Below are positions 47,483 to 57,750 of a stretch of DNA of 64,000 nt, in pieces (position 1 is the first letter of the stretch; each line of letters begins with the position of its first letter). Below the pieces are notes generated by a model. It saw only the letters and a list, made by a program, of their open reading frames with translations. It searched no databases and was not told the DNA's origin. This stretch comes from SAR324 cluster bacterium (GTDB taxonomy: Bacteria; SAR324; NAC60-12). A program made the position numbers and the translations under genes. The stretch is from the NCBI GenBank assembly GCA_015232315.1, contig JADFZZ010000001.1, positions 124,001 to 188,000 on the forward strand. Direction: 5' to 3'.

Positions 47483-47638
47483 CAATGTCGTCAACTTAAG
47501 AAATTCTTCGCTGGATAATCCCCCTTTACAAAGGGGGCATGGGGGATTTAACACTCAGAATTACATCCCCCTATCCCCCTTAAACCAAGGGGGAATTAAT
47601 ACTCAGCACCCTTCAGAATGCTTAAGTTGATGACATTG
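47483..47638. mobile_element. MITE-like element with 18-bp terminal inverted repeats
   Basis: 156-base element between CAATGTCGTCAACTTAAG and CTTAAGTTGATGACATTG (17 of 18 complementary). The interior has two G/C-rich hairpins (CCCCCTTTACAAAGGGGG; CCCCCTTAAACCAAGGGGG). It contains no coding capacity. No transposase for it is visible in the window. Confidence 0.75.
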
Positions 47639-47766
47639 GGACGTCCATAGGCCACCGGGATTAGATGTATCAATTGAAAAATAAATGTCAACACCCACAA
47701 TGAGGAACATCCGGGACATTTTTAAAAACAGGGATAGAAATGGACTGAATAATCGGATGTCAGACC

Positions 47767-47794
47767 GTCGAGACGTAACAAGTTACGTCGCTAC
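47767..47794. repeat. GTAG-type palindrome overlapping a kinase gene end
   Basis: GTCGAGACGTAAC / AA / GTTACGTCGCTAC, arms imperfect. On the minus strand it begins GTAGCGACGTAAC, which gives the last residues and stop (VAT-stop) of the downstream-ending kinase gene. Confidence 0.7.
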
Positions 47795-50008
47795 AAAGGT
47801 GGATGTTTGAGGAGGGGCATTCAGAATTTGTTGAATCAACCGCTGACATGTCTGGTCATCACCTTTCCAGATGGCATCAGTGATCTGGATGACAAGTTGA
47901 TTCAGATCCGTGTTGTAAGCCTTACACATGGCATGGATCAGATTGATATGATGGATTTGTTCGGATTGATCATAGGCTGGAATCAGGGAAAGAATTCTAA
48001 ATGATTCCAGAATCTCATCCATGACAGTTTCAGGAATTTCCAGGGGGGTTTTAGATGGGGGCTCAACGGTTTCTTTCATACTCAGATATTTTTTCAGCAC
48101 CGGCAGTAGTTCTTCAAATTTCAGGGGTTTTGTCAGATAGTCATTGCATCCCATGATGATGGCGGTTTTTTGCTGTTGGATGAAGGCATCCGCAGAAATC
48201 GCGACAATGGGAATGTTTATGGTTTCCGGATCCTGATGCAGAATCCGGGCGACTTCCATACCATCCATGCCCGGCATGTGCATATCGAGTAAAATCAGAT
48301 CAGGGCTTTGCTGATTCCGTACCATGCCGCGTACCATTTCGATCCCGGTTTCACCACTGTCTGCCATGATTAATGACAAACCTAATTCCTCAAACAGTGA
48401 TTGTGTCATTTCCTGATTCATCAGATTGTCTTCTATCAGTAAAATTCTGTTTGCAGGAGCAAATCCATAAGTGGACATATCCAGCGAAAAAGACTCTACC
48501 GGAGTGCCTTTGATCAGAGGGAGCCGTATGATAAAGGTTGAGCCTTCATGCACCACGCTTTGCACCTCAATCCGTCCGTTCAGCAGTTCAGTCATTTTTT
48601 TCACGATTGCCAGTCCCAATCCTGTGCCCTGGTATTGTCTGGTGGTGGAGCCATCCACCTGTTCAAACGGATTAAAAACCAATTTAAGTTTTTCTTCAGC
48701 AATGCCGATCCCCTGATCCTGAACTTTCAACACCAGCCATTCTATCTCTTTGAACACACTCACAAAAATACTTTTGTTTTCCGGTGTGAATTTCACCGCG
48801 TTGCTGACCAGATTCATCAGGATATGATTGAGTTTGTTCCGGTCTGTTTGGATGAATTCCGGTAGTTGCGGATCAATTTCATAAGTGTAATTATGCCGTT
48901 TCTCAATAGCTCTTGCCTTATTGATGTGGAAAATGCCCTGAACCAGTGTTCTGAGGTTCAGACTTTCGAGTACAACATTCATTTTTCCTGCTTCAATTTT
49001 GGAAAGATCCAGGACATTGTTGATCAGTTCCGACAGATTTTGACTGCTGAGATGAATGTTGGACAGAAAATGGCTGAATTCCTCAGGCAAATCAGCATAT
49101 CTCCGGGCTTTGCTCAACAATACCTGACTGAAGCCACTGATGGCATTCAGGGGGGTCCGGATTTCATGGCTCATATTGGCCAGAAACTGGGTTTTGGCAA
49201 GGCTGGAGGCTTCAGCCTGTTCCTTGGCTGAGAGTAACTTTCTGTTGGTTTCGAGCAATTGCTTTGTGCGGATGACCACTTCGGCTTCCAGGTTTTCACG
49301 ATAGAGTTCCAGTTGCTGATCCCGGAATTGAATCTGGAAGAGCATCTCGTTGAAATGCTCAATGAGAACGCCGATTTCATCCTGACCGATCGGTGTGGCC
49401 CGAAGGGAGTAGTCCCGTTCTTCAGACACTGTTTTTGCAACCTCCGCCAGATTCAACAGTGGTTGTGAAATTCTTTTTTGTAGAAAAAAAGATAGCCAAT
49501 ATGCCGCAATCACTGACAACACAGTGGTTCCACCCGCAATGACAAGGTATTGCCTCAGGTTTTGATACAGGTGGGTCATATCGGCCTGTATAAAGATGGT
49601 CCCAATCCGGCTATTTTCAAAAAAAATGTTTCGATACAACAGGATGGCGTTGTCCTCAAACCACCAGGATTCTGGTTGAATTTCCGGCACAGGCATATAG
49701 GTCAGAAAATACGATGCAAAGGGTTGGTTTTGCTGGTCAAACAGAACTGAGCCTCTGATGTGAGGATCATCCTTGAGGGATTCCAGTATTTCATGCGCAA
49801 TGTCCTTGTTTCCGGACATCAGTGCGGTTTTCGCGTTATTGGCGATCACATCGGCAAGGGTTGTGAGTTCACTGCTTTTCAATTCTCTGAAAGAGTGGAT
49901 TTCATAGATGGACACGGCAACCATGGCCAGAATCAGTGCCAGAAACGTGGTTGAAACAATGACTATGGTTAATTTGTGCTGGATGGAAATATCATCAAAT
50001 TTCTGCAT
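47783..50008 (-). CDS. CHASE8-like HAMP hybrid histidine kinase
   Basis: 741 residues. First membrane helix (~15-35), periplasmic CHASE8-type sensor (ELTTLADVIANNAKTALMSG ... PHIRGSVLFDQQNQPFASY, ~40-150), second helix, HAMP (QKRISQPLLNLAEVAKTVSE), coiled coil, HisKA with [15 protein letters not shown], HATPase with NAVKF, DQGIGIAEE and GTGLGLAI, then a receiver with [12 protein letters not shown] and LILLDMHMPGMDG. The receiver is followed by an HPt-like or helical tail (~650-741). The last residues are provided by a REP-like palindrome. One of three hybrid kinases of similar build in this region. Confidence 0.93.
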   Translation of the reverse strand: MQKFDDISIQHKLTIVIVSTTFLALILAMVAVSIYEIHSFRELKSSELTTLADVIANNAKTALMSGNKDIAHEILESLKDDPHIRGSVLFDQQNQPFASYFLTYMPVPEIQPESWWFEDNAILLYRNIFFENSRIGTIFIQADMTHLYQNLRQYLVIAGGTTVLSVIAAYWLSFFLQKRISQPLLNLAEVAKTVSEERDYSLRATPIGQDEIGVLIEHFNEMLFQIQFRDQQLELYRENLEAEVVIRTKQLLETNRKLLSAKEQAEASSLAKTQFLANMSHEIRTPLNAISGFSQVLLSKARRYADLPEEFSHFLSNIHLSSQNLSELINNVLDLSKIEAGKMNVVLESLNLRTLVQGIFHINKARAIEKRHNYTYEIDPQLPEFIQTDRNKLNHILMNLVSNAVKFTPENKSIFVSVFKEIEWLVLKVQDQGIGIAEEKLKLVFNPFEQVDGSTTRQYQGTGLGLAIVKKMTELLNGRIEVQSVVHEGSTFIIRLPLIKGTPVESFSLDMSTYGFAPANRILLIEDNLMNQEMTQSLFEELGLSLIMADSGETGIEMVRGMVRNQQSPDLILLDMHMPGMDGMEVARILHQDPETINIPIVAISADAFIQQQKTAIIMGCNDYLTKPLKFEELLPVLKKYLSMKETVEPPSKTPLEIPETVMDEILESFRILSLIPAYDQSEQIHHINLIHAMCKAYNTDLNQLVIQITDAIWKGDDQTCQRLIQQILNAPPQTSTFVAT

Positions 50009-50161
50009 GCCGATTTTGTCCTGTCATGGCCATAGTCGTTATTTCGCCGGTTTTCAGACGGTGGTCGATAAAGAAGATGCGCGAATCATCAAGGATAAAT
50101 ACTCTTTCGAAGAGGGTAGCATCGGGTTAGGTCCCGATGAAATTCCACATTTGCCTGATTA

Positions 50162-51466
50162 TTATAAAATTTCCAAACCGAGGATTGTCAGATCATCTTC
50201 ATATCTGCCAGTGGTCGAATGTTCACGTCCAATGCCATAGAGTTGCTCAATGATTTGCTCTACGGGTTTCTCGATATGAGGCAAAAGTTTGTTTCTGATT
50301 TGATAAGGGTGAAGCATTTCATTTTTATGATTGAGCGTTTCAGTCAGCGCGTCCGTGAACATGATAAACTTGTCTCCGGGAACCATCTGAATGGTTTGTT
50401 CCTCATATTCCGCAAGAGGGTAACTGAACGTTCCGACGACAGTCCCGTGTGTTTTCAGAAACTCAATCTTGCCCTGTTGCGGGCGTATCCATAAGTTTGC
50501 GGGCGTTCCGGCATTGGTGTAAGTCAGCGTGTTGCCGGAGGGATCCAGCAATGCGTAGGTCATGCAGGCAAACTTATGATTTTTCAGTTTTTCCTTGATG
50601 TAACTGTTCGTCAACGAGATGGCTCTGGCGGTTGATTCTCCGGATTGGCGCGCATAGGAAAAAGTGAACAGAAAGGTAAAGGCCAGTAACGACGCGGAAA
50701 TTCCATGTCCCATGACATCGCCAATCACCAGGCCGACCTTTTGGTCATCCATCTGAAAAACATCATAAAAATCGCCGCCAATCAGATCTGTGGTTTCATA
50801 TTTATGGGCAAAGTGGATGTTGGGAATTTGAGGAAATTCCTGGGGCAAAATCACCTTCTGGGTTTCACGAGCCAGTTGCAGTTCCTCCAGCATTCGGCTT
50901 TGCTGGCTGTGAATTTGTGCATGAGATAACTCAAGTTCCCTGAATTTTTCTTCCAGTATGAGTCGGGTCTGATTGAGTTCATTTTCATGCCGCATCCGCC
51001 GGAGTGTTTCTTCTTCCAGTTCAATAATCGTTTTTTTCAGTTCTACAGTACGCTGATCCACCATCTGTTCCAGGTTGATGCGGTTCCAGTGAGCTGTCAG
51101 CAACGCCTGGATCCTGGCCAGCAGGACAGCGCTATGGATGGGTTTGTTGACAAAATCTGACGCGCCAATGCTGAAACTTTGAGCAACCAGTTGTTCGCTG
51201 ATGTCTCCGGTCAGCATGATGACAGGTATCTTTCCAAATTGAGGATGTCGCTTAAGATCCTGTAGCAAATTGAGTCCGCTGACACCCGGCATGTGGATGT
51301 CCAGCAGGATCAGATCAAACTGGTCTGATTGCAGAATCGGAAACAAAAACTCGGAACGGACAATAAATTTAGGAATGTAGTCATGATCTTTCAGCAAGGT
51401 GACCAGAAACTCCACCGTTTGCCGATCATCATCGACTACCAGAATTTTAGCTTTTTGAGGGGACAT
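50162..51466 (-). CDS. Response regulator with PP2C/SpoIIE phosphatase output
   Basis: 434 residues from ATG 51466 (a longer frame overlaps the upstream gene). Receiver: KILVVDDDRQTVEFLV, LILLDIHMPGVSG, VNKPI. A coiled-coil linker rich in Glu and Gln follows. The SpoIIE-type PP2C domain has IGGDFYDVFQMDD, VIGDVMGHGISASLLAF, TNAGTPANLWI and FTDALTETL with metal-binding aspartates. RsbU-like proteins of this form dephosphorylate an anti-anti-sigma factor, but no STAS or anti-sigma gene is in the window. Lies between two hybrid kinases, 10 bases after the stop of the cNMP-binding kinase gene. Confidence 0.92.
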   Translation of the reverse strand: MSPQKAKILVVDDDRQTVEFLVTLLKDHDYIPKFIVRSEFLFPILQSDQFDLILLDIHMPGVSGLNLLQDLKRHPQFGKIPVIMLTGDISEQLVAQSFSIGASDFVNKPIHSAVLLARIQALLTAHWNRINLEQMVDQRTVELKKTIIELEEETLRRMRHENELNQTRLILEEKFRELELSHAQIHSQQSRMLEELQLARETQKVILPQEFPQIPNIHFAHKYETTDLIGGDFYDVFQMDDQKVGLVIGDVMGHGISASLLAFTFLFTFSYARQSGESTARAISLTNSYIKEKLKNHKFACMTYALLDPSGNTLTYTNAGTPANLWIRPQQGKIEFLKTHGTVVGTFSYPLAEYEEQTIQMVPGDKFIMFTDALTETLNHKNEMLHPYQIRNKLLPHIEKPVEQIIEQLYGIGREHSTTGRYEDDLTILGLEIL

Positions 51467-51476
51467 AGAGGCCTTT

Positions 51477-53405
51477 TTAATCCAGAACAGGAAGAAATGT
51501 TGAAACAAGGGTCTGAATTTTATTTGAGTCTCCAGCAAACACGGCGTCCTTCAACTCCAGTACGAAAGCCTTTGAAAGGCCTTTTTCAGAAGACAGATAG
51601 TGGTCAATTCGTCCAATGGATTCAAGCAGTGTTGCACCATCATACACAGGAATCTGCAAGAGATGATTCAGTTCCATACGTAGCTTCTGTTTGATTTCTA
51701 ACGGCAGTGTGCCCTCCTGTTTCAGTGATTCCTGTTCAATGTCTGATCGTTTGAGATATTTTGCCAGTACAGGCATCAGCATGGCGTGATCTACCGGTTT
51801 GATCAGATAATCGTTGATTCCGGCTTCAAGTGCGGATTTTTGCTGTTCCACGAACGCATGGGCCGATATTGCCACGACAGGAATCCGCTGAAACTGGGGA
51901 TATTGTCGGATAATACGGGTGGCCTCCAAGCCATCCATACCGGGCATCTGCATGTCCATCAAAATCAGATCAGGAATTTCCTGTCTTACTGCGGAAATTG
52001 CTTCGTGTCCGTTTTTTGCCAGCACAGGCTCAATTCCAAGATCACGAAAAAGCACCATCATCATTTCCTGGTTCATGAGGTTGTCTTCCACCAGCAGGAC
52101 TTTGTTATCACTGGAAAAATGGAGGTCTGAAAATGAATTTTCAGAGGCCTTCATATCAAAAGCGCCCTTGGTCAGTGGCAGAAACACTGAAAAAGTTGAG
52201 CCTTTACCCACCTGGCTTTCCACTTGAATTTCACCGCCCAGCAAATCGACCAGCACTCTTGTGATGGAAAGTCCAAGCCCCGTTCCCTGAAAATCATCGG
52301 GTATGTCATGAATCTGCTCAAAATTTTCAAAAATGAGTTCCAGTTTTTCTTCAGGAATCCCTATTCCCTGATCCACGACCTGAAAGATGAGCCAGTCCAT
52401 GTTGCAACTCACCACCAGCATCACAGATTTTCCTTCAGGAGTGAATTTCAGCGCATTGCTGAGCAAATTCATGAGTATCTGATTGAGTTTGGTGCGGTCG
52501 GTGATGATCACAGACGGCAGATCGGGCGCGATTTCATAGGTGAATTCAATGCCCTTCTGCAACGCGGTGGCCTTGTTGATGTGATAGATCCCCTGAATCA
52601 GCAATTTCAGATTCAACGGACCTGTCAGGATTTCCAGTTTACCAGCCTCAATTTTTGCCAGATCCAGAATGTTATTGATCAATTCGGACAGGTTTTGTCC
52701 ACTGGTCCGGATGTTTTCCATGTATTGTAAAATCTCTCCGGGCAAGTCATATTCTTTCGCTTTTTTGAGCACAATTCCGCCGAATCCGATGATCGCGTTC
52801 AGTGGCGTTCGGATTTCATGGCTCATGTTGGCCAGAAACTGTGTTTTGGCGTGGTTGGCTGTTTCCGCATGATCTTTGGCTTGTTGAAGTTTTGCGGTCA
52901 TTTCATGCAGTTGCCGATTCAATATCTCAAACTGCCGGGCTTTGTGAGTGATCAGGGAAAGCTTGTCGCTGAGCACAACCGCAAAAATTCGGTAAAACAG
53001 GCTTTCCAGTGTATCTACAGCAAGATTGGTGTATTCCTGAATATCTCTGACCTGAATGCTGAACAGGTCTACCGGGGTCTGGGCAACTACGGTATTCACG
53101 GAAGGGCGGGTTGAGATCACCGCCATTTCTCCAAAAATATCCCCTTTTCTGCGCAGATGCATGAGCAATTCACCCAGCGAATAGACACTCACCACACCTC
53201 GATTGAGCAGGAAAATACGATCATTCAAGGAGCCTTCTTCCATCAGCACCGTGCCCGCTGGGTATTTCTCGAGCCTGGAAAGCGGGACAATCTGTGCAAG
53301 AAAGTCTTCAGGAAGGTTATTGAACAACCTGGATTCCTGAAGATATTTGAGAACTTCCAGGTTTTCCTGAATGAGTTTATCGGATTTATCAGGCATCATA
53401 GGCAC
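51477..53405 (-). CDS. Cyclic-nucleotide-binding hybrid histidine kinase
   Basis: 642 residues, cytoplasmic, no membrane segment. An N-terminal cNMP-binding domain (~15-150; [66 protein letters not shown]) resembles CRP/PKA phosphate-binding cassettes (FGEMAVIS...). Next come HisKA ([15 protein letters not shown]), HATPase ([22 protein letters not shown]) and a receiver ([25 protein letters not shown]). A cyclase-bearing kinase is about 10 kb away on the same strand, so cAMP may feed this kinase (inference). Confidence 0.93.
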   Translation of the reverse strand: MPMMPDKSDKLIQENLEVLKYLQESRLFNNLPEDFLAQIVPLSRLEKYPAGTVLMEEGSLNDRIFLLNRGVVSVYSLGELLMHLRRKGDIFGEMAVISTRPSVNTVVAQTPVDLFSIQVRDIQEYTNLAVDTLESLFYRIFAVVLSDKLSLITHKARQFEILNRQLHEMTAKLQQAKDHAETANHAKTQFLANMSHEIRTPLNAIIGFGGIVLKKAKEYDLPGEILQYMENIRTSGQNLSELINNILDLAKIEAGKLEILTGPLNLKLLIQGIYHINKATALQKGIEFTYEIAPDLPSVIITDRTKLNQILMNLLSNALKFTPEGKSVMLVVSCNMDWLIFQVVDQGIGIPEEKLELIFENFEQIHDIPDDFQGTGLGLSITRVLVDLLGGEIQVESQVGKGSTFSVFLPLTKGAFDMKASENSFSDLHFSSDNKVLLVEDNLMNQEMMMVLFRDLGIEPVLAKNGHEAISAVRQEIPDLILMDMQMPGMDGLEATRIIRQYPQFQRIPVVAISAHAFVEQQKSALEAGINDYLIKPVDHAMLMPVLAKYLKRSDIEQESLKQEGTLPLEIKQKLRMELNHLLQIPVYDGATLLESIGRIDHYLSSEKGLSKAFVLELKDAVFAGDSNKIQTLVSTFLPVLD

Positions 53406-53450
53406 TCACAGAATTGCTAAAGTTATCCAGAGGGTAAACATGAAATGGAA

Positions 53451-56009
53451 TCATATTTCCGTACGCAAGCAGGTTTTCAGGATTGACATCAATTGACTGG
53501 ATTCTAACGGTTTGGTCAAATAGTAATCGGCACCGCTAAGCATGGCTTGTCGTTGCTGATCTGTGAAGGCATCTGCCGAAAGGCCAATGATCGGAATTGT
53601 GATGAACATATCCATGGCACGAATTTTTTGAATGGCCTCCAGACCATCCATCACAGGCATGTGCATATCCATCAGGATAACATCGGGTAATATTCCTGAA
53701 TGGGAAAGTTCATGCAGTTTTTGGATTCCGGTCTGTCCATTATCAGCAAGTACGATTTCCAAACCGATTTCCTCAAACAGTGCTTTGATCACTTCCTGGT
53801 TCATCAGATTGTCTTCACACACAAGAATACAGTTATCTTTCGCAAACGGGACATCCCAAATTACATCCGCCTCAATCGTATGCTCCGGGACATCTGCGGG
53901 AATGAATGGTATCCGCAGGACAAAGGTGCTTCCACCACCGGGAGTATCTTCCAGTTGAATATTGCCATTCAACAACCGTGTGATTTTTTCCACAATGGTC
54001 AATCCAAGGCCTGATCCGCCAAACTTGCGGGTGATGGTTCCATCGGCCTGTTCAAAAGGCAGAAAAATCGTTTGTTTTTTTTCATCCGGGATCCCCATCC
54101 CCTGATCAATAACGTGGAATATCAGCCATCCTTCATTGACTTTTGTTGTCAGACAGACTCGTTTTCCATCAGAGGTGAATTTGATCGCATTGCCCAGCAA
54201 ATTGATCAGAATCTGGCGTAATTTACCTCGATCGGAATGAATATATACTGGAAAGTCCGGATCAATCAGGTTTTCATACCGTAAGTGTTTTTCACTGGCC
54301 TGTAGATGATGCAGTCCAAAAATTTCGTTGATCAGCGCCTTCACGTTGAAGGCTTCAGATTGAATCTCCATTTTACCGGATTCAATTTTGGTCAGATCCA
54401 GAATGTTGTTGACCAGTTCAGTCAGACCGATACCCGCTCGATAAATATTATCCAGATAATGCTGAACTTTCCCGGACAGGCCCAGGCTGTCTTTTTGTTT
54501 CAACAGGATACTGCTGAAACCATTGATTGAATTCAGCGGAGTTCGGATTTCATGACTCATGTTGGCCAGAAAAATACTTTTTGCCGCATTGGCTTTTTCA
54601 GCGTTTTCTTTTTCGGAAAGTAATTTCTGATGGGTGAGTTGATGCTGGGAAACTTCTGTAAGCAATGCTTTTGTCCGTGATTCTATCTGTTTTTCCAGGT
54701 TTTCATTGAAACTCTTGAGTTGCAAAGAACTCTGATGCAATTGTTTAGACAATGTTTCGACTTTCACAAAACTGGAGGAAAATTTCTGTGAAAGCAAATG
54801 AGCCTGACTGAGAATCAGAAAAAAAACACCCACAGGTCCCAGATACATGGTGTGAATGATTTGATTTGCATGGAGAGTGTCCTGAAGGAACGCCAGAAAA
54901 GCGGCCAGAAACCCCATAAAAAAAATGAAGGAACCCTCCTCTCGCTTGCGGATAATTCCGAGCATGAGCTTGATATAATAGATTCCCGCAACCAGTACGA
55001 TCATTTCAAACAGCAATGGCCCCCATGAATAGAGAACTGGAGGCATCAGGATAATGCTGGCAGTAAAAACAATGGAAATCCCGTAACACCATTTAATGAT
55101 CCGGGATTGGGGATGTTCTGGAAAAACAGAATGGAAAAAACTGAGAAATAATGGAAATGAAAAATACATGGATACATATTCCATAGACAGTTGCAGTTCC
55201 CATGGAATGTCTGGAAACATCATGGTGATATAGCGTTCTCCGGTGGAAATGTTGCGTATTGCCACCACCAGACAGAAAATTGCGAAATACAGTGCTGATT
55301 TATCCTTTCTGCGCATGTAAAATAGTCCAAAGTGATACATGAACATGATCACCAGTGCTCCCAGCAGAAACAGATGAAGCGCAATGTTCATTTCCCGGGC
55401 GTTGTTTATCTGAGAAGAAACACCCAGTTCCAGTTGTTCCCAGAGTCCACCCTTGCGGTAATGAAAGTTGGAGACATGAATCACGATCTCCAGTTGTGAC
55501 GAAGATTCAGGAATATGAATAACATGAGGGCGAAAATCAGGTGTTGAATTCTTTTCTGAAAGCCCCGGGGATCCATTACCTGTCAGAAAGTTTTGATTCA
55601 CGAACAGGGAATAAGCGGTAGACGCGTTCATCAGTTTGAACGATAAATCAGGATAGGAATGTCCCAACAGAATCACCAGACGGTAAGTCGCGTATCCTGT
55701 TCCACCTACAGTATTTCCGGAAATCCTGTGGTCATTCCATACGCCTGGAACTTTCATCATTCCAGTTCTTTCCGGAGGGGATCTCCGGTGGAAATCTTCA
55801 GGCATGATGAACTGTTCATAATAAAATTCCCAGTCTCCATCCAGATTGATATTTCCCTGGTTTTCCAGATCCCAGTCCCTCAGATCAAGCACACCATTCA
55901 CAGCAACAGGATGAGGCGAGACGGTTCCCTGTATCTGGGCAAACGCAGACAACGACAGTATCGTGAAAAAATGGCAGAAAAGGAAAAATACATGGAAAAA
56001 TAATTTCAT
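53451..56009 (-). CDS. 7TM-DISM hybrid histidine kinase
   Basis: 852 residues from ATG 56009, which gives a clean signal peptide (MKLFFHVFFLFCHFFTILSLSAFA). A start at 56081 overlapping the upstream gene by ATGA is the alternative. Periplasmic 7TMR-DISM2-type beta domain (LDGDWEFYYEQFIMPEDF, GTGYATYRLVILLG), seven helices, coiled coil, HisKA ([15 protein letters not shown]), HATPase (NAIKF, DQGMGIPDE, GSGLGLTI) and receiver ([25 protein letters not shown]). Similar in kinase core to the other hybrid kinases here, indicating local duplication. Confidence 0.9.
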   Translation of the reverse strand: MKLFFHVFFLFCHFFTILSLSAFAQIQGTVSPHPVAVNGVLDLRDWDLENQGNINLDGDWEFYYEQFIMPEDFHRRSPPERTGMMKVPGVWNDHRISGNTVGGTGYATYRLVILLGHSYPDLSFKLMNASTAYSLFVNQNFLTGNGSPGLSEKNSTPDFRPHVIHIPESSSQLEIVIHVSNFHYRKGGLWEQLELGVSSQINNAREMNIALHLFLLGALVIMFMYHFGLFYMRRKDKSALYFAIFCLVVAIRNISTGERYITMMFPDIPWELQLSMEYVSMYFSFPLFLSFFHSVFPEHPQSRIIKWCYGISIVFTASIILMPPVLYSWGPLLFEMIVLVAGIYYIKLMLGIIRKREEGSFIFFMGFLAAFLAFLQDTLHANQIIHTMYLGPVGVFFLILSQAHLLSQKFSSSFVKVETLSKQLHQSSLQLKSFNENLEKQIESRTKALLTEVSQHQLTHQKLLSEKENAEKANAAKSIFLANMSHEIRTPLNSINGFSSILLKQKDSLGLSGKVQHYLDNIYRAGIGLTELVNNILDLTKIESGKMEIQSEAFNVKALINEIFGLHHLQASEKHLRYENLIDPDFPVYIHSDRGKLRQILINLLGNAIKFTSDGKRVCLTTKVNEGWLIFHVIDQGMGIPDEKKQTIFLPFEQADGTITRKFGGSGLGLTIVEKITRLLNGNIQLEDTPGGGSTFVLRIPFIPADVPEHTIEADVIWDVPFAKDNCILVCEDNLMNQEVIKALFEEIGLEIVLADNGQTGIQKLHELSHSGILPDVILMDMHMPVMDGLEAIQKIRAMDMFITIPIIGLSADAFTDQQRQAMLSGADYYLTKPLESSQLMSILKTCLRTEI

Positions 56010-56077
56010 GATCCAAATGAATGAGAAGGTTACCCTGCGAAACTCACTAAAATGATCTGAATCTCCGTGAGTCTGTA

Positions 56078-57172
56078 TCATCTGGCAGGAAATTCATCAA
56101 CTATAGTTGCTGATATTTTATCATGGAACGCGTCAATAACGGTGAGAACCTGATCGGGTGTGATGTCCGTCATGCATTGCAAGGGTGGAGTCAGCTTACA
56201 GTGGCCTTTACCCGTTTTGCTACAGGGACGGCAGGGCAGTTGAGATTCAATCAACCGGCTTTGCAGTAAAAAGGGCGCAAAGCCAAATTCCCGGACGGTT
56301 GGGCCGAAAATGAGCATTGCCGGAGTTCCTACCGCTTCCGCCATGTGTCCCAGGGACGTGTCATTGCTGACGAGAAACCGGGCATGTCGCAATAAAGCGG
56401 CTGTTGCCAACGGCGATAGCTTCCCGGAAAGATTGATCACCTGTTCGCCGAAATGAGCTTCCAGTTTTTCTGCTTCAGGTTCTCCCGGGCCACCGATCAA
56501 CACAATCCTGTCCTGGCGCATGAGGAGATTCCGAATCAGTTCCTGAAAATATGCCAGCGGCCATTGTTTCAAGGGAAACGATGCTGATGGTCCGGCACAA
56601 ACAAACGTGCCTGTCCGCAGACCATGTTGCCGCATCAGCTCCTGAATGGTTTGACGATCCTTGTCTGACGGATAAAGTTCGGTATGACTGGCCAGGCGTG
56701 ATCCCGTTTCACGTTGAAGCGGTTGCAAATAATATTCACGTTGGGAAAGGGCGTTTTTGAGCAGGTTGATTCGGGCATGGACCAGCAGGTTCCGTTTCAG
56801 GTTCCGTTTGGGAAATCGCCAGACTGTGACATCATGTTTTGTGCCGAAACCCCTCAAATTCCAGCAGATCCAGCGACTGCGAAGAGAGCCATGCAGATCA
56901 TAAATCAGATCAAATTGTTGTTGTTTCAGGCGTTGAATGAGTTGCTGTAGCTCTGACCAGGATTCTTTGCGTGGATGAAACAGGTAGTCATCAATGTAGG
57001 GGTTGTTGCACAGGATTTCGCCAAAGCCCCGGGAGGTGAGCAATGTGACATGGCATTCAGGCGCAATTTTTTTAATTTCACGAAACACCGGAGTTGTCAG
57101 GACAAGGTCTCCGAGTGAGCTGAAGCGAATGACAAGAATTCTTGCAGGAAATGAGGAGGCTCTGTTTTTCAT
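56078..57172 (-). CDS. Glycosyltransferase family 9 (heptosyltransferase-like)
   Basis: 364 residues from ATG 57172 (RILVIRFSSLGDLVLTTPVFREIKK at the N terminus). The frame can extend to a GTG at 57232, but that would leave only 18 bases before the divergent gene. GT9 motifs: VCAGPSASFPLKQWPLAYFQELI, VLIGGPGEPEAE, NLSGKLSPLATAALLRHARFLVSNDTSLGHMAEAVGTPAMLIFGPT. Family members add ADP-heptose to the LPS inner core. The C-terminal CRPCSKTGKGHCK motif is seen in such enzymes. Fits the LPS theme with lpxB nearby. Confidence 0.9.
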   Translation of the reverse strand: MKNRASSFPARILVIRFSSLGDLVLTTPVFREIKKIAPECHVTLLTSRGFGEILCNNPYIDDYLFHPRKESWSELQQLIQRLKQQQFDLIYDLHGSLRSRWICWNLRGFGTKHDVTVWRFPKRNLKRNLLVHARINLLKNALSQREYYLQPLQRETGSRLASHTELYPSDKDRQTIQELMRQHGLRTGTFVCAGPSASFPLKQWPLAYFQELIRNLLMRQDRIVLIGGPGEPEAEKLEAHFGEQVINLSGKLSPLATAALLRHARFLVSNDTSLGHMAEAVGTPAMLIFGPTVREFGFAPFLLQSRLIESQLPCRPCSKTGKGHCKLTPPLQCMTDITPDQVLTVIDAFHDKISATIVDEFPAR

Positions 57173-57250
57173 AAAATTTGCATTAACTCCAGCCATAGTG
57201 GTTGCCATAGTCAAACATGGCAAATTATTCACCTCAACTCAGGTACCATC

Positions 57251-57631
57251 ATGGATATACGACATCTTCCGCTCCATCCGCTGCCCGGAAAAAGTTCTGT
57301 GACCTCAAGCTGGCAAAATCTTTCTGAAAATATGGGACAGGGGTTAAGCCTTGATCAAATCAAACAGTTTCGCAACGACTTTGAAAAGGAATCCACTGCG
57401 CTTCATCAACTGGACACCGGAGAACATCAGGCCTTGCTGGTCACCATGTATGAAGGCACAGAAAAACTGCTGAATAAAAATATCAGTCCCTTTGAAGTGA
57501 CGTCCTATCTGGAAAATCTGAAATCAAATGCCAGGGAACTCCACCAGCAGGGCGTTTCCATTCATGAATTCAGACACTCACTCAACTGGCGTTCCCAAAG
57601 CACCCTTGCCGACATGATTCATAAAACTTGA
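57251..57631 (+). CDS. Hypothetical small protein
   Basis: 126 residues, helical, hydrophilic, no signal peptide: SLDQIKQFRNDFEKESTALHQLDTGEHQ ... FEVTSYLENLKSNARELHQQ. A weak AGG ribosome site lies about 8 bases upstream. Divergent from the glycosyltransferase gene. No family recognised. Confidence 0.6.
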   Translation: MDIRHLPLHPLPGKSSVTSSWQNLSENMGQGLSLDQIKQFRNDFEKESTALHQLDTGEHQALLVTMYEGTEKLLNKNISPFEVTSYLENLKSNARELHQQGVSIHEFRHSLNWRSQSTLADMIHKT

Positions 57632-57683
57632 ATTCATGCCTGCTGTAAATAATTTGGTGATGAAATCCTGTGATCCGCCACGA

Positions 57684-57750
57684 TGTCATCCCCGTGAAAA
57701 CGGGGATCCAGGAGTGCGCCGATGGATTCCGTGTCAAGCACGGAATGACA
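57684..57750. repeat. Dispersed palindromic repeat pair
   Basis: Two inverted repeats in tandem: TGTCATCCCCG...CGGGGATCC, then GGATTCCGTG...CACGGAATGACA. A widely scattered repeat type that yields spurious frames (PCLTRNPSAHSWIPVFTG). Confidence 0.75.

Noticed and set aside
50009-50161. Protein-like stretches on both strands between two kinase-region genes
   Set aside because: On plus, VVDKEDARIIKDKYSF; on minus, FILDDSRIFFIDHRLKTG. Neither has a start with ribosome site or a recognisable family; may be a gene remnant but not supportable.
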